NCBI RefSeq assembly: GCF_024347195.1
Contig: NZ_AP025281.1
Coordinates: 4,898,001-4,962,000 of the forward strand
Direction: 5' to 3'
DNA: 64,000 bases
Source: Aliamphritea hakodatensis
GTDB taxonomy: Bacteria; Pseudomonadota; Gammaproteobacteria; Pseudomonadales; Balneatricaceae
Part shown: positions 24,956-32,909 of the stretch, piece after piece
Layout of the letters: every line of letters begins with the position of its first letter
How positions within the stretch are numbered: the first letter of the stretch is position 1
Made by a program: the position numbers and the translations under genes
Notes under the pieces: model-generated
Databases searched by the model: none
What the model was told of the DNA's origin: nothing
Seen by the model: only the letters and a program-made list of their open reading frames with translations

Positions 24956-26263
24956 TTACTCACCACCACCGGTTTCGCCACCACCTGCCGCAGGTACGGC
25001 ATTCACACGGCTGATTGCCAGGCTGTTGTTCTGCAGGTTAGCGGTACCGGCAGCACTGTTCACCCCGATGTTACCCCGGGCACCGTTCAGCGCGTTACCC
25101 GTCAGAACAGCATTGTTCTGGTGACGTACATAACGGCTGACAATATATTGTGCAGAACCGGTCAGGGTACCGCTCAGTTCCTGAGTACCCACTTCGCTAA
25201 AGCCCAGACGGCCACTTTCACGGCTAGGTCCGACTGTACCCCGTTCACGGCTGGCGCCTATACGGCCGCTTTCACGGGAACCGCTGATAGTACCTGACTC
25301 ATTGAACTCAAACTTACCAACCTGCTGACCCAAATTATCAAAATCCAGGTGGCCGATCATAGTATCACCCTGTGGGTGATCATCGCCGAGCCAGATTTCA
25401 GGATATACATCGTTGCTCTGCTGAGAAGAACCGTTATACGTCGCAGGGCCATTAGAACCCACATAGCGGGTACCAAAGTTTGTACCGCTATATCTTGCAG
25501 GTCCGTTGGTACCCCGGTATCCACCGGAACCGTCACCTTCATAGGTACCGGTCAGTGAGCCGCCAACACTGAAGTTGGTGGTCAGCACTTCATGAGTTTC
25601 TTCCGGAATATTCGCGGTCACGTTATGTTCGGCCTCCTGCTTCACTGAAACCGTTGCTTCCCCCATAGAACCGGAAGCCACCGCACCGGCAAATGAATTG
25701 CCCTGTACGTTACTGTTACCTGCTGCACTGTTCAGACCGATGTTACCCCGGGCATTACGCAGGGCATTACCGCCAACGGCCGCAGTATTGATAGTACCGT
25801 GGTTCATTGTTTCGTTATCATCAGCGTTCTGATCCACAAATACTTCGGCATCCGCTGATCCCAGTACAAAAGCAGCATCTGCGGCAGCCAGTGCAGCCGC
25901 GTTACTCTGCACGTTGGTACCACCGGCAGCGGAGTTCACCCCGATATTACCCTTGGCATTGTTCAGTACATTGCCACCGAACAGGGCATTATTATCAACC
26001 CGGTCGTTCATAACAGAGTTGTGATCACTGTCCTGCTCCATATCGATCACGGCCATACCCAGTGAATCGACCCGGATAGTCCCCCTGATCTCAACTTCAC
26101 CGCTGTACTCAACATCTTTCTTAACTTTCACGTATTTCTTCAGCGTGGCACCATCCCCATGGTCCCCCCGGTGTCCACCATTTCCTTCAGCAGCGGCTGT
26201 TCCGGTAAAACTCAGTGCAGCGACGGCTAATGCCAGTGGTGCAATTTTGAATACCTGTTTCAT
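24956..26263 (-). CDS. fapC: FapC-like major amyloid subunit
   Basis: 435 residues with a signal peptide (about 1-26). Three imperfect repeats carry the Fap core motif GNIG(V/L)NSAAG at 105-114, 173-182 and 397-406, each followed by N-x-Q-x-N. This matches the three-repeat plan of Pseudomonas FapC. Between repeats 2 and 3 is a linker of about 190 residues with two short-repeat blocks: residues 246-279 (Y-x-G-[ST]-N-G units) and 322-370 (S-R-E-[SR]-G units about ten residues apart). The protein has no cysteine, while I recall Pseudomonas FapC having a C-terminal CxxC. It should polymerise into extracellular biofilm fibrils. Confidence 0.88.
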   Translation of the reverse strand: MKQVFKIAPLALAVAALSFTGTAAAEGNGGHRGDHGDGATLKKYVKVKKDVEYSGEVEIRGTIRVDSLGMAVIDMEQDSDHNSVMNDRVDNNALFGGNVLNNAKGNIGVNSAAGGTNVQSNAAALAAADAAFVLGSADAEVFVDQNADDNETMNHGTINTAAVGGNALRNARGNIGLNSAAGNSNVQGNSFAGAVASGSMGEATVSVKQEAEHNVTANIPEETHEVLTTNFSVGGSLTGTYEGDGSGGYRGTNGPARYSGTNFGTRYVGSNGPATYNGSSQQSNDVYPEIWLGDDHPQGDTMIGHLDFDNLGQQVGKFEFNESGTISGSRESGRIGASRERGTVGPSRESGRLGFSEVGTQELSGTLTGSAQYIVSRYVRHQNNAVLTGNALNGARGNIGVNSAAGTANLQNNSLAISRVNAVPAAGGGETGGGE

Positions 26264-26306
26264 GGTCTTTCTCCTTATTTTCCCCTGAGTTCGGACATCT
26301 GCCCGA

Positions 26307-26936
26307 TCATTGCTCGGCTCCGACCGAAACGGTCAGGCCAAAACTGTTACTGGTTGCGTTTCCGGAACCCGCTAACTGATTGATCTGCACCACACCACTT
26401 GCGCCTTCAAATGCTGAGCCACTGATTGCGGCTTCACGGTGTTGCTGTATCTGATTCTGGTTCGGCTGGACGCCGGGTTGACCGGTGACCGTGAGACTGA
26501 GCTCACTTTCGGTCACCGCAACCCCGCCAATGGCGAACCCGATTGCGATATCATTAACCTGTGCGTTTGCTACGCCACTGGCATGGTTGACGGAGATCAT
26601 TCCAGAGGCATTTGAAAATGCGTTCCCCTGGATCAGACTCACTGCAGAGTCCGGTGCGTCACCCGGCACCTGAACATGTTGCGCTGCATGAACTGTAGCG
26701 CTGGCAACCCCCTGCCCAACACTGAATGCCAATGCTCTGGCGTTCAGCTGGGCATTAGAGTCTCCGGCAGCGATATTGACGCCAATAACGCCGGCACTGC
26801 CTTCTAAAGCCATGTCCTGAATAACGGCCTGGGTGGAATATTGCTGCATTTGAGGTACCGGATCAGCGATCACCTGCATCGCCGTACAACCCAACAACCC
26901 AACAAGCAGACTTGCCTGAATCTTTAAGGGTGTCAT
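26307..26936 (-). CDS. fapB: FapB-like minor amyloid subunit (nucleator)
   Basis: 209 residues with a signal peptide (about 1-24, ending VIADP). Three degenerate Fap-type repeats are visible: SAGVIGVNIAAGDSNAQLN (about 47-65), ASGMISVNHASGVANAQVN (about 111-129) and ASGVVQINQLAGSGNATSN (about 180-198), without the long linkers of FapC. In Pseudomonas FapB nucleates FapC fibres. It begins 2 bp after the fapA stop and ends 43 bp before fapC. No cysteine remains in the mature protein. Confidence 0.82.
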   Translation of the reverse strand: MTPLKIQASLLVGLLGCTAMQVIADPVPQMQQYSTQAVIQDMALEGSAGVIGVNIAAGDSNAQLNARALAFSVGQGVASATVHAAQHVQVPGDAPDSAVSLIQGNAFSNASGMISVNHASGVANAQVNDIAIGFAIGGVAVTESELSLTVTGQPGVQPNQNQIQQHREAAISGSAFEGASGVVQINQLAGSGNATSNSFGLTVSVGAEQ

Positions 26937-26938
26937 GA

Positions 26939-27283
26939 TTAGCGACCCCCCAGATTTACTTTAATTGTTATGACCTGGTTGCCCTGATGCACCGAGCGGT
27001 TTCCCCTTCCTTTGTCGGATGAATCTTCATCCCAAAGGATGACTTCATGCCTCTGTGCCGCAACAACCAGTGCTTCACTTCCCTGTCCCCGCATACCTGC
27101 GAGATGCTCATCGGATAACTGATAGACTGCAGTCAGATTCAACCCTGCCAGATCGGATAAAACTGCTTCGGCGTCCATTGCTGCAGGCTGAGCGACAACA
27201 CTGCTATGCCAACCGGCAAACAGCAGCGAAAATGTAGCTACGGTCCTGGTAAGCGCTTTAGTGTTGATATGGAAACTGCTCAT
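26939..27283 (-). CDS. fapA: FapA-like periplasmic protein
   Basis: 114 residues with a signal peptide (about 1-32, ending VVAQPA). The mature protein has LSDEHLAGMRG at 56-66, which looks like a double-glycine-type leader motif (LSxxELxxIxG), then a short polar domain ending in the strand NQVITIKVNLGGR. FapA in Pseudomonas is a periplasmic modulator that affects FapB and FapC fibril formation. It is the first gene of the operon, with AGGCAGG before the start and a sigma-54 promoter 39-55 bp upstream. Confidence 0.72.
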   Translation of the reverse strand: MSSFHINTKALTRTVATFSLLFAGWHSSVVAQPAAMDAEAVLSDLAGLNLTAVYQLSDEHLAGMRGQGSEALVVAAQRHEVILWDEDSSDKGRGNRSVHQGNQVITIKVNLGGR

Positions 27284-27321
27284 TTTTCTTACCTGCCTAT
27301 CGAGTTATCTCGGTACAGGTA

Positions 27322-27338
27322 TTGCGAAAACGGGGCCA
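27322..27338 (-). promoter_or_regulatory. Sigma-54 promoter of the fap operon
   Basis: On the minus strand the -24 element TGGCCC and -12 element CGCAA keep the invariant GG and GC exactly 10 nt apart. Predicted transcript start is about 27311, giving a leader of about 28 nt to fapA. The adjacent gene upstream encodes a sigma-54 activator, which supports the call. Confidence 0.7.
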
Positions 27339-27613
27339 GTTTTCATAACTGACTGAATTTGAAAGGAATAAAATAAAAAGAAAGGAATCTGACTCAGAAA
27401 AGGACCTGAACCGGGTCGGTAAGTGTTTCAATTATCTAACACTCAATCTGTGCATAAACAATAAAACCATTAATAAACAAAAGCTTATATGAAAATTCGA
27501 TCCTGTTACCCAAGTGTGACATATACCGAACAGGCCGGATTCAATGCTTCATAAATGTTACATATCTGCAACACAAGCATGACATAGAAAACGCTAACCA
27601 ACTGATAAAAAAG
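27339..27613 (-). promoter_or_regulatory. AT-rich upstream region of the fap promoter with possible activator sites
   Basis: This 275-bp AT-rich gap holds an inverted repeat AGTGTT/AACACT (27422-27443) and three copies of an 8-mer like TGACATAT (27517-27524, 27558-27565, 27580-27587). The distances (about 85-250 bp before the promoter) suit a sigma-54 enhancer. Which of these binds the activator is unknown. Confidence 0.35.
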
Positions 27614-27637
27614 AAAAAACCCGCATAATGCGGGCTT
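27614..27637 (-). terminator. Terminator after the sigma-54 activator gene
   Basis: CCCGCAT/ATGCGGG stem followed on the minus strand by six T; it isolates the regulator gene from the fap operon. Confidence 0.85.
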
Positions 27638-27665
27638 CATAATTAAAAACATCGGTAAACTGGAA

Positions 27666-29048
27666 TCAGCTCACCATACTGCTGTCATCAAAACCAATGT
27701 CATACTTGGCCAGTAACCGGTACAGCGTGACTCTGGAGACGCCTAACGTCTTGGCAGCCTTACTCATGTTAAAACGACAGTGCTGCAAAGCACTCTCTAT
27801 CGCCTGGCGTTCCGCAACATTTCTGGCATCCGCCAGCGACATCACATCCCGGGTGACAAAACCGTCCACCAACCCCAGATCCATCGGGCACACCAGCCGT
27901 CCTTCGCACATCACCACAGCCCGTCTGACCCGATTGATCATCTCCCGGACATTACCCGGCCAGTTATAGGCCGTCATTGCCTGCAGTGCCTGTTTGGAAA
28001 AGCCTTTGATCTTACCGTGTCCTTCAGCCCTGAAATGCTGAAAGAAAAACCGGCCAAGCAACTCAATATCCCCCTCACGGTCCCGTAATGCCGGTGGCCG
28101 CAACTGAAGAACATTCAACCGGTACAGTAAATCCTCCCGAAACTTCTTTGCCAGAACAGCCTCATCCAGATCCACATGGGTTGCCGCAAGCACCCGGACG
28201 TCTACCTTAATATCCTTGGTTGAGCCAACCCGCTGGATAACCTGCTCCTGAAGAAAACGTAATAAATTCACCTGCAGCGGCATCGCCAGATCACCGATTT
28301 CATCCAGAAACAGCGTGCCACCGTCGGCGGCTTCAATACGACCAATCTGTCGCTGTATCGCACCGGTAAACGCACCTTTCTCATGCCCAAACAGCTCCGA
28401 CTGAATCAGATGCTCAGGCAACGCACCGCAGTTAACCGTGATAAAGGGCTTACCGGCCCGGCTGGAACGTTCGTGTACCGCCCGGGCAATTAACTCTTTA
28501 CCTGTACCGCTCTCACCACGAATAAGCACCGGCGCATCAACAGCTGCTACTTTGCGGATACCGCTAAATAATTTCAGCATTGACTGACTGCTCCCCACCA
28601 TGTGGTAGTCGTCATAGTGTCCTTCAGTGAGCTGCTTGGACAAACTGGCCATGCCATAAGCATGGCCCAGTGTCGTGACCAGGCTGGACACCCCGCCATC
28701 ATCCAGTGGCAACGTATAATAATCGTAACAGGCGTGATGAATCAGTTGGCACAGGTCACTCTCATCCAGACAACAATGTCGGGTCAGCAACAGCCATTCT
28801 GTGTTTTTGTTTCGGGCAAACAGATCATCGGCAGCCAGTAAGTCTGCCGTCTCTACCTGCTCCAGATGTACAATACCTACCCGGTAATCTTTTGGCCGTG
28901 TCTGTTGATGGGCCTGTTGGAAAGTATCTACGCGGTCAACCCGCCACCCGTGTTCAGCAATAATTTCACTCAACTGCGTTGACCTGGCGCCGGTCGTATC
29001 CACATAAAGTAACGGCCGCCCCTGGTCAGAAACCAGTGAAGTATCCAT
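27666..29048 (-). CDS. Sigma-54-dependent activator with degenerate receiver domain (FleQ/VpsR-like)
   Basis: 460 residues. Residues about 10-130 form a receiver-like domain in which the phosphoacceptor position reads IVHLEQ (59-64), with no Asp. The AAA+ domain (about 150-375) has Walker A GESGTGKE (178-185), GAFTGA (225-230) and Walker B GGTLFLDEIGD. A Fis-type helix-turn-helix closes the protein (MSKAAKTLGVSRVTLYRLL). Receiver domains of this kind occur in FleQ and VpsR, which respond to c-di-GMP. FleQ regulates fap in Pseudomonas. Placed directly upstream of fap and its sigma-54 promoter, it is very probably the activator; c-di-GMP binding is inference. Confidence 0.85.
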   Translation of the reverse strand: MDTSLVSDQGRPLLYVDTTGARSTQLSEIIAEHGWRVDRVDTFQQAHQQTRPKDYRVGIVHLEQVETADLLAADDLFARNKNTEWLLLTRHCCLDESDLCQLIHHACYDYYTLPLDDGGVSSLVTTLGHAYGMASLSKQLTEGHYDDYHMVGSSQSMLKLFSGIRKVAAVDAPVLIRGESGTGKELIARAVHERSSRAGKPFITVNCGALPEHLIQSELFGHEKGAFTGAIQRQIGRIEAADGGTLFLDEIGDLAMPLQVNLLRFLQEQVIQRVGSTKDIKVDVRVLAATHVDLDEAVLAKKFREDLLYRLNVLQLRPPALRDREGDIELLGRFFFQHFRAEGHGKIKGFSKQALQAMTAYNWPGNVREMINRVRRAVVMCEGRLVCPMDLGLVDGFVTRDVMSLADARNVAERQAIESALQHCRFNMSKAAKTLGVSRVTLYRLLAKYDIGFDDSSMVS

Positions 29049-29203
29049 AAAAATCCCCCGTTGAAGCTCCCTGCCTTCTCATCCCTGATTATTGTTTTTG
29101 AGAAACACTTTTCATGTGTAGCAAGATTGAGGATAGTTAAAAAATGTACCTAAGATGGGAAAAAAATTTATAGTACCCATTTATAGGTGATTATTTTTCA
29201 CAC

Positions 29204-29228
29204 AAAAAAGGCCGCATTATGCGGCCTT
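29204..29228 (-). terminator. Terminator of the dctPQM operon
   Basis: AAGGCCGCAT/ATGCGGCCTT is a near-perfect stem followed by a T-run on the minus strand, 20 bp after the dctM stop. Confidence 0.9.
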
Positions 29229-29247
29229 AAACAAAAGTATGTTTGGC

Positions 29248-30645
29248 TTAGTATCCCCGCAGTTCGTCGATATATTCCGGCAAGAATAAAGATATTTGCG
29301 GAATATAAGTGATCAGAACTAAGAAGAATAAAAGTAAACATAACCAAGGCAGACATGCCTTGATAACCCAGACCATATTCTTGCCGGTTATCCCGGCGGT
29401 GACGAACAGATTGAGTCCCACCGGCGGTGTCAGCATACCGATTTCCATATTCACCACCATGATGATGCCCAGGTGAATCGGGTCGATACCCAGCTGCGTG
29501 GCAATCGGGAACAGAATCGGCGCCATGATCAGGATAATCGCCGAAGGCTCCATAAAGTTACCGGCAATCAGTAACAGAATGTTCACCACAATCAGGAAAC
29601 CCCAGGCTGGCAGGCCCCAGGTGATGATGGTTTCAGCAATGGCATGGGGAATCCGTTCAGTGGTCAGTACATGGGCGAACAGCATCGCGTTAGCAATGAT
29701 GAACAGCAGCATCAGGGATACCTTAGCGGCATCCATAATCACCTTACGTACTTCCGGATGACGGACCGACTGAGGCATAGCCCACAACATCTGTAAACAG
29801 TTACGGCCAATCGCCCGTACCAGCGCTTCCCCTTCATTGCGCCAGGCAATACCCTTCATCGGGCCGATGTCCCGGTAGCCCATCACCGATACCAGATACG
29901 CATACACTGCAGCCACGGCCGCCGCTTCTGTCGGGCTGGCAACCCCTCCGTAAATAGACCCCAGCACGATAAAGATCAGCATCAGGCCACCCAGGGCGAC
30001 GAAAAACGACTTGGCCAGTGCGCCAAAACCCGGAAATTTTTCTGCCGGCAGTTTCATGATCCGTGCGGCAATGTAAATCGCCAGCATCAGAATACCGCCC
30101 ATCATCAGACCCGGGATAAAGCCGGCCATAAACATCCGTGAAGCAGACACCTCAGTGGCAGCCGCATACACCAGCATGACGATAGAAGGCGGAATCAGAA
30201 TTCCCAGCGTACCGGCGTTGGCAATAACACCTGCCGCAAAGGACTCCGGATAGCCGGAACGCACCATACCGGCAATAACAATGGTACCGATTGCTGCAAC
30301 CGTCGCCGGAGATGAACCGGAAACCGCTGCAAACAACATACACGCCATCACCGACGCCATCGCCAGACCACCACGGATATGGCCAACGCTGTCGATAGCA
30401 AAACTGATCAGACGCTTCGCCACACCACCGGTAGACAGAAACGCAGAAGACAAAATGAAAAACGGTATTGCCAGCAGCGTATAATGCTCGGATGTTGCCT
30501 CAAAAAACTTCAGTGCAACGGACGCCAGCGAGTCGTTCGAGAACATCAGGATGGTTGCCACACTGGACAGACCCAGCGCAATGGCAATCGGCATCCCGAT
30601 AAAAATACAGCCGAACAGCAATATAAAAAGAATAGCAGTGGTCAT
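29248..30645 (-). CDS. dctM: TRAP transporter large permease DctM
   Basis: 465 residues with about 12-13 transmembrane segments, typical for DctM (family length about 425-450; slightly longer here because of the loop near 255-310). Visible DctM motifs are GMPIAIALGLSS (about 16-29), SGSSPATVAAIGTI (about 110-123) and NLFVTAGITGKN near 410. It is the ion-coupled transport subunit and works with DctQ and DctP. Its start overlaps the dctQ stop by 4 bp. Probable substrates are C4-dicarboxylates, judged from the neighbouring DctB/DctD pair. Confidence 0.94.
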   Translation of the reverse strand: MTTAILFILLFGCIFIGMPIAIALGLSSVATILMFSNDSLASVALKFFEATSEHYTLLAIPFFILSSAFLSTGGVAKRLISFAIDSVGHIRGGLAMASVMACMLFAAVSGSSPATVAAIGTIVIAGMVRSGYPESFAAGVIANAGTLGILIPPSIVMLVYAAATEVSASRMFMAGFIPGLMMGGILMLAIYIAARIMKLPAEKFPGFGALAKSFFVALGGLMLIFIVLGSIYGGVASPTEAAAVAAVYAYLVSVMGYRDIGPMKGIAWRNEGEALVRAIGRNCLQMLWAMPQSVRHPEVRKVIMDAAKVSLMLLFIIANAMLFAHVLTTERIPHAIAETIITWGLPAWGFLIVVNILLLIAGNFMEPSAIILIMAPILFPIATQLGIDPIHLGIIMVVNMEIGMLTPPVGLNLFVTAGITGKNMVWVIKACLPWLCLLLFFLVLITYIPQISLFLPEYIDELRGY

Positions 30646-31238
30646 GACCGGTCTCCCTTATGCTGATCCTGTTGCGGGCCCTGTCCTTCTGACGCACGCT
30701 GACTTTGTTCAGCCTGTAACTCTTTGGCAATCTCCATACTTTCTTCCGCTTCATCAGTGAAGTGGAAGCCATTTACTTCGCCTTTGATGATCTTCAGGCC
30801 CAGCTGTAGCAGACGAATAATCAGCATGACGAAACCGATCACCAGAATGCTCATCACCGTCCACTTCGGAATCGGTAAGTCTTCCAGCTCAATGCCGATC
30901 ATTTTCATCTTGCTGAGATAGATCCAGGAACCGTACAGCAGCAGTCCGGCATAGGTCAGGCACAGCCCCAGCGCGATAATCGTCAGCGCCCGGTAAATCT
31001 TTTTCGGCAGCAATTTCACAAACACATCCACACCGATGTGCACGCCGGCCTTAATGCCGTAAGACGCTCCATACAGAACGAACCAGGCAGCAATCAGCAG
31101 GGTAACTTCCTGCGCCCAGTGAATACCGGCATTAAATCCGAAGCGCATTACTACTTCGGCAAATACCAACAGGGTCATGCTGACCAACAACAGAGACAGA
31201 AATGTTTCTTCCAGCTCCGTAACAACTTTACGAACCAT
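30642..31238 (-). CDS. dctQ: TRAP transporter small permease DctQ
   Basis: 198 residues with four transmembrane segments (about 14-34, 45-63, 87-108, 125-147) and the typical W-A-Q-E motif in IHWAQEVTLLIAAWF. I start at 31238, where AGGGGG precedes ATG by 6 bp and the family N-terminus MVRKVVTELEETF begins; the frame runs open to 31310 but those residues do not fit. A charged C-terminal tail (about 165-198) rich in Gln, Glu and Asp is longer than in most DctQ. It overlaps dctM by 4 bp. Confidence 0.92.
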   Translation of the reverse strand: MVRKVVTELEETFLSLLLVSMTLLVFAEVVMRFGFNAGIHWAQEVTLLIAAWFVLYGASYGIKAGVHIGVDVFVKLLPKKIYRALTIIALGLCLTYAGLLLYGSWIYLSKMKMIGIELEDLPIPKWTVMSILVIGFVMLIIRLLQLGLKIIKGEVNGFHFTDEAEESMEIAKELQAEQSQRASEGQGPQQDQHKGDRS

Positions 31239-31346
31239 ATGGCCCCCTGCACGGGTGATTCCCGTTATTCTTATGATATTCCCGGCACTGCAAAGCCAGT
31301 AAGTCATCACTTACTGTGAAAATTCACATGCCGGGAAAGCAAATAC

Positions 31347-31401
31347 TTTGCAGATATCCGTCGGGCCTGGCCGGTATTAAGCCAGCGGGCCCATCTGCAA
31401 A
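31347..31401 (-). other. Large hairpin between dctP and dctQ
   Basis: An outer 9-bp stem TTTGCAGAT/ATCTGCAAA encloses an inner stem GGGCC-TGGC/GCCA-GGCCC. A second hairpin CCGGCC/GGCCGG lies at 31428-31450. Both fall in the 238-bp gap after dctP. No T-run follows, so the likely role is to stabilise dctP mRNA and lower expression of the membrane subunits. Confidence 0.55.
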
Positions 31402-31476
31402 ATATCCGCTGTATGAAAGGTGCCCCGACCGGCCCTATACACCGGCCGGAGCGATACAACTCAGCGGATCTGATCT

Positions 31477-32460
31477 TTAGTTGTTAGACTGGGCAGCCGC
31501 CTCAATCAGGTCAGCACCGATCTCATCAGAAAACTGGTTCCATACCGGCTTCATTGCGCTTACCCACTGAGCACGTTCAGCATCGGAGATTTCCAGTACT
31601 TCAGAACGCTTGGAATCAATGATCGCCTGCTTGTCGCTCTGTGCTTTTTCAGCCGCGACCTGGTTACCGAACGCAATGGCTTCATCCAGCGCTTTTTTCA
31701 CCTCAACGCGGATATCATCATCCAGACCGTTCCAGAACTCAGCAGAGCTCACAACCATGTAGTCCAGAACACCGTGGTTAGACTCGGTGATATACGGCTG
31801 AACTTCGAAGAATTTCTTGGAATAGATGTTAGACCAGGTATTTTCCTGACCATCAATCGCTTTAGTTTGCAGCAGGGTAAATACTTCAGAGAAAGGCTTC
31901 TTCAGAGGCACCGCTTCAACCGCTTCGAACTGTGCCTGCAATACGTCAGACGTCATGATGCGGAACTTCTTACCGGAGGCATCGGCAGGGACACGCAGCG
32001 GATCGCTTGCAGACAGCTGCTTCAGACCGTTATGCAGGTAACCCAGACCTACCAGACCTTTGGACTCAACGGAAGAAAGAATCTTCTGACCGGCTTCGCT
32101 CTGCTGGAAGCGCTCAACAGCCGCCATATCTTTAAACAGGAAAGGCAGGTCAAACAACTGCAGTTGCTTAGTGTATTTCTGGAACTTGGACAGTGACGGC
32201 GCAGCCATCTGCACATCGCCCAGCAACATCGCTTCCAGTACTTTGTTATCGCCGAATAACTGCGAGCTTGGGAATACCTTTACTTCCACCTTACCCGGCA
32301 GACGCTCAGCAACCAGCTCAGCAAACTTATTCGCCATCTGACCTTTAGGGGTATTTTCTGCCACCACGTGGGAAAACTTGATTTCAATTGGCGCCGCCGT
32401 TGCGGCAGTCGCACCAAACATTAAAGCCATTGAAGTAACAGCTGCAGTCAATAAACGCAT
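31477..32460 (-). CDS. dctP: TRAP transporter solute-binding protein DctP
   Basis: 327 residues with a signal peptide (about 1-22, ending TAAPIE). The TRAP-P domain follows, with IKFSHVVAENTPKGQMANKF at the mature N-terminus, the conserved ligand Arg in GKKFRIMTSDV (about 166-176), and GQENTWSNIYSKKFFEVQPY near 214-233, the pattern of C4-dicarboxylate receptors. It captures substrate in the periplasm for DctQM. It has its own sigma-54 promoter upstream and heads the operon. Confidence 0.95.
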   Translation of the reverse strand: MRLLTAAVTSMALMFGATAATAAPIEIKFSHVVAENTPKGQMANKFAELVAERLPGKVEVKVFPSSQLFGDNKVLEAMLLGDVQMAAPSLSKFQKYTKQLQLFDLPFLFKDMAAVERFQQSEAGQKILSSVESKGLVGLGYLHNGLKQLSASDPLRVPADASGKKFRIMTSDVLQAQFEAVEAVPLKKPFSEVFTLLQTKAIDGQENTWSNIYSKKFFEVQPYITESNHGVLDYMVVSSAEFWNGLDDDIRVEVKKALDEAIAFGNQVAAEKAQSDKQAIIDSKRSEVLEISDAERAQWVSAMKPVWNQFSDEIGADLIEAAAQSNN

Positions 32461-32548
32461 AACGCTCTCCTGTTGTAATTATTCGCGTTGTCATTGAGCT
32501 CACCGGCCCAAAGATCATGTTTCTCAGGATTGAGATGCGTATATCTTT

Positions 32549-32564
32549 TGCAGAGGTCGTGCCA
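32549..32564 (-). promoter_or_regulatory. Sigma-54 promoter of dctPQM
   Basis: The minus strand reads TGGCACG-ACCT-CTGCA, a near-perfect match to the -24/-12 consensus with 10 nt between GG and GC. Predicted start is about 32538, giving a leader of about 78 nt. It fits control by the DctD-type activator encoded at 34561-35907. Confidence 0.85.
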
Positions 32565-32663
32565 GCTTGTAAAAAACATCTGAAATTTAAAATAAAACAT
32601 ATAATATTCAATATGTTAAAACATCATTAGAAAAACTCACCCAAACCATACCCGATTAACTTT

Positions 32664-32681
32664 TGGGTGGCTTCCCACCCA
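32664..32681. promoter_or_regulatory. Palindrome upstream of the dctP promoter, possible DctD enhancer
   Basis: TGGGTGG and CCACCCA form a 7-bp inverted repeat with a 4-nt centre, about 100-115 bp before the sigma-54 promoter, the usual enhancer distance. Two further copies of CTCACCCA lie nearby (32635-32642 and about 32707). The rest of the gap 32565-32909 is AT-rich, and I see no gene in it. Confidence 0.4.
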
Positions 32682-32909
32682 TTTATAACGTTTCAAACAG
32701 GGGAAACTCACCCATTCTCAGGTAAAAAACGCAGAGGATAATCACAAATAATTTTTCTGAATCCGCCAATAACTTGCGCTGGATCAAATGATTTTTTGTC
32801 TCTTATCAGCGACTACCCAATTTAGTTACTCCCTGTATAGAAACCCTTAAAAATGGATGGTTATATGAACGCTAACTGAACAGTTATCTTCTTCTCAGGC
32901 CTGAAAAAA

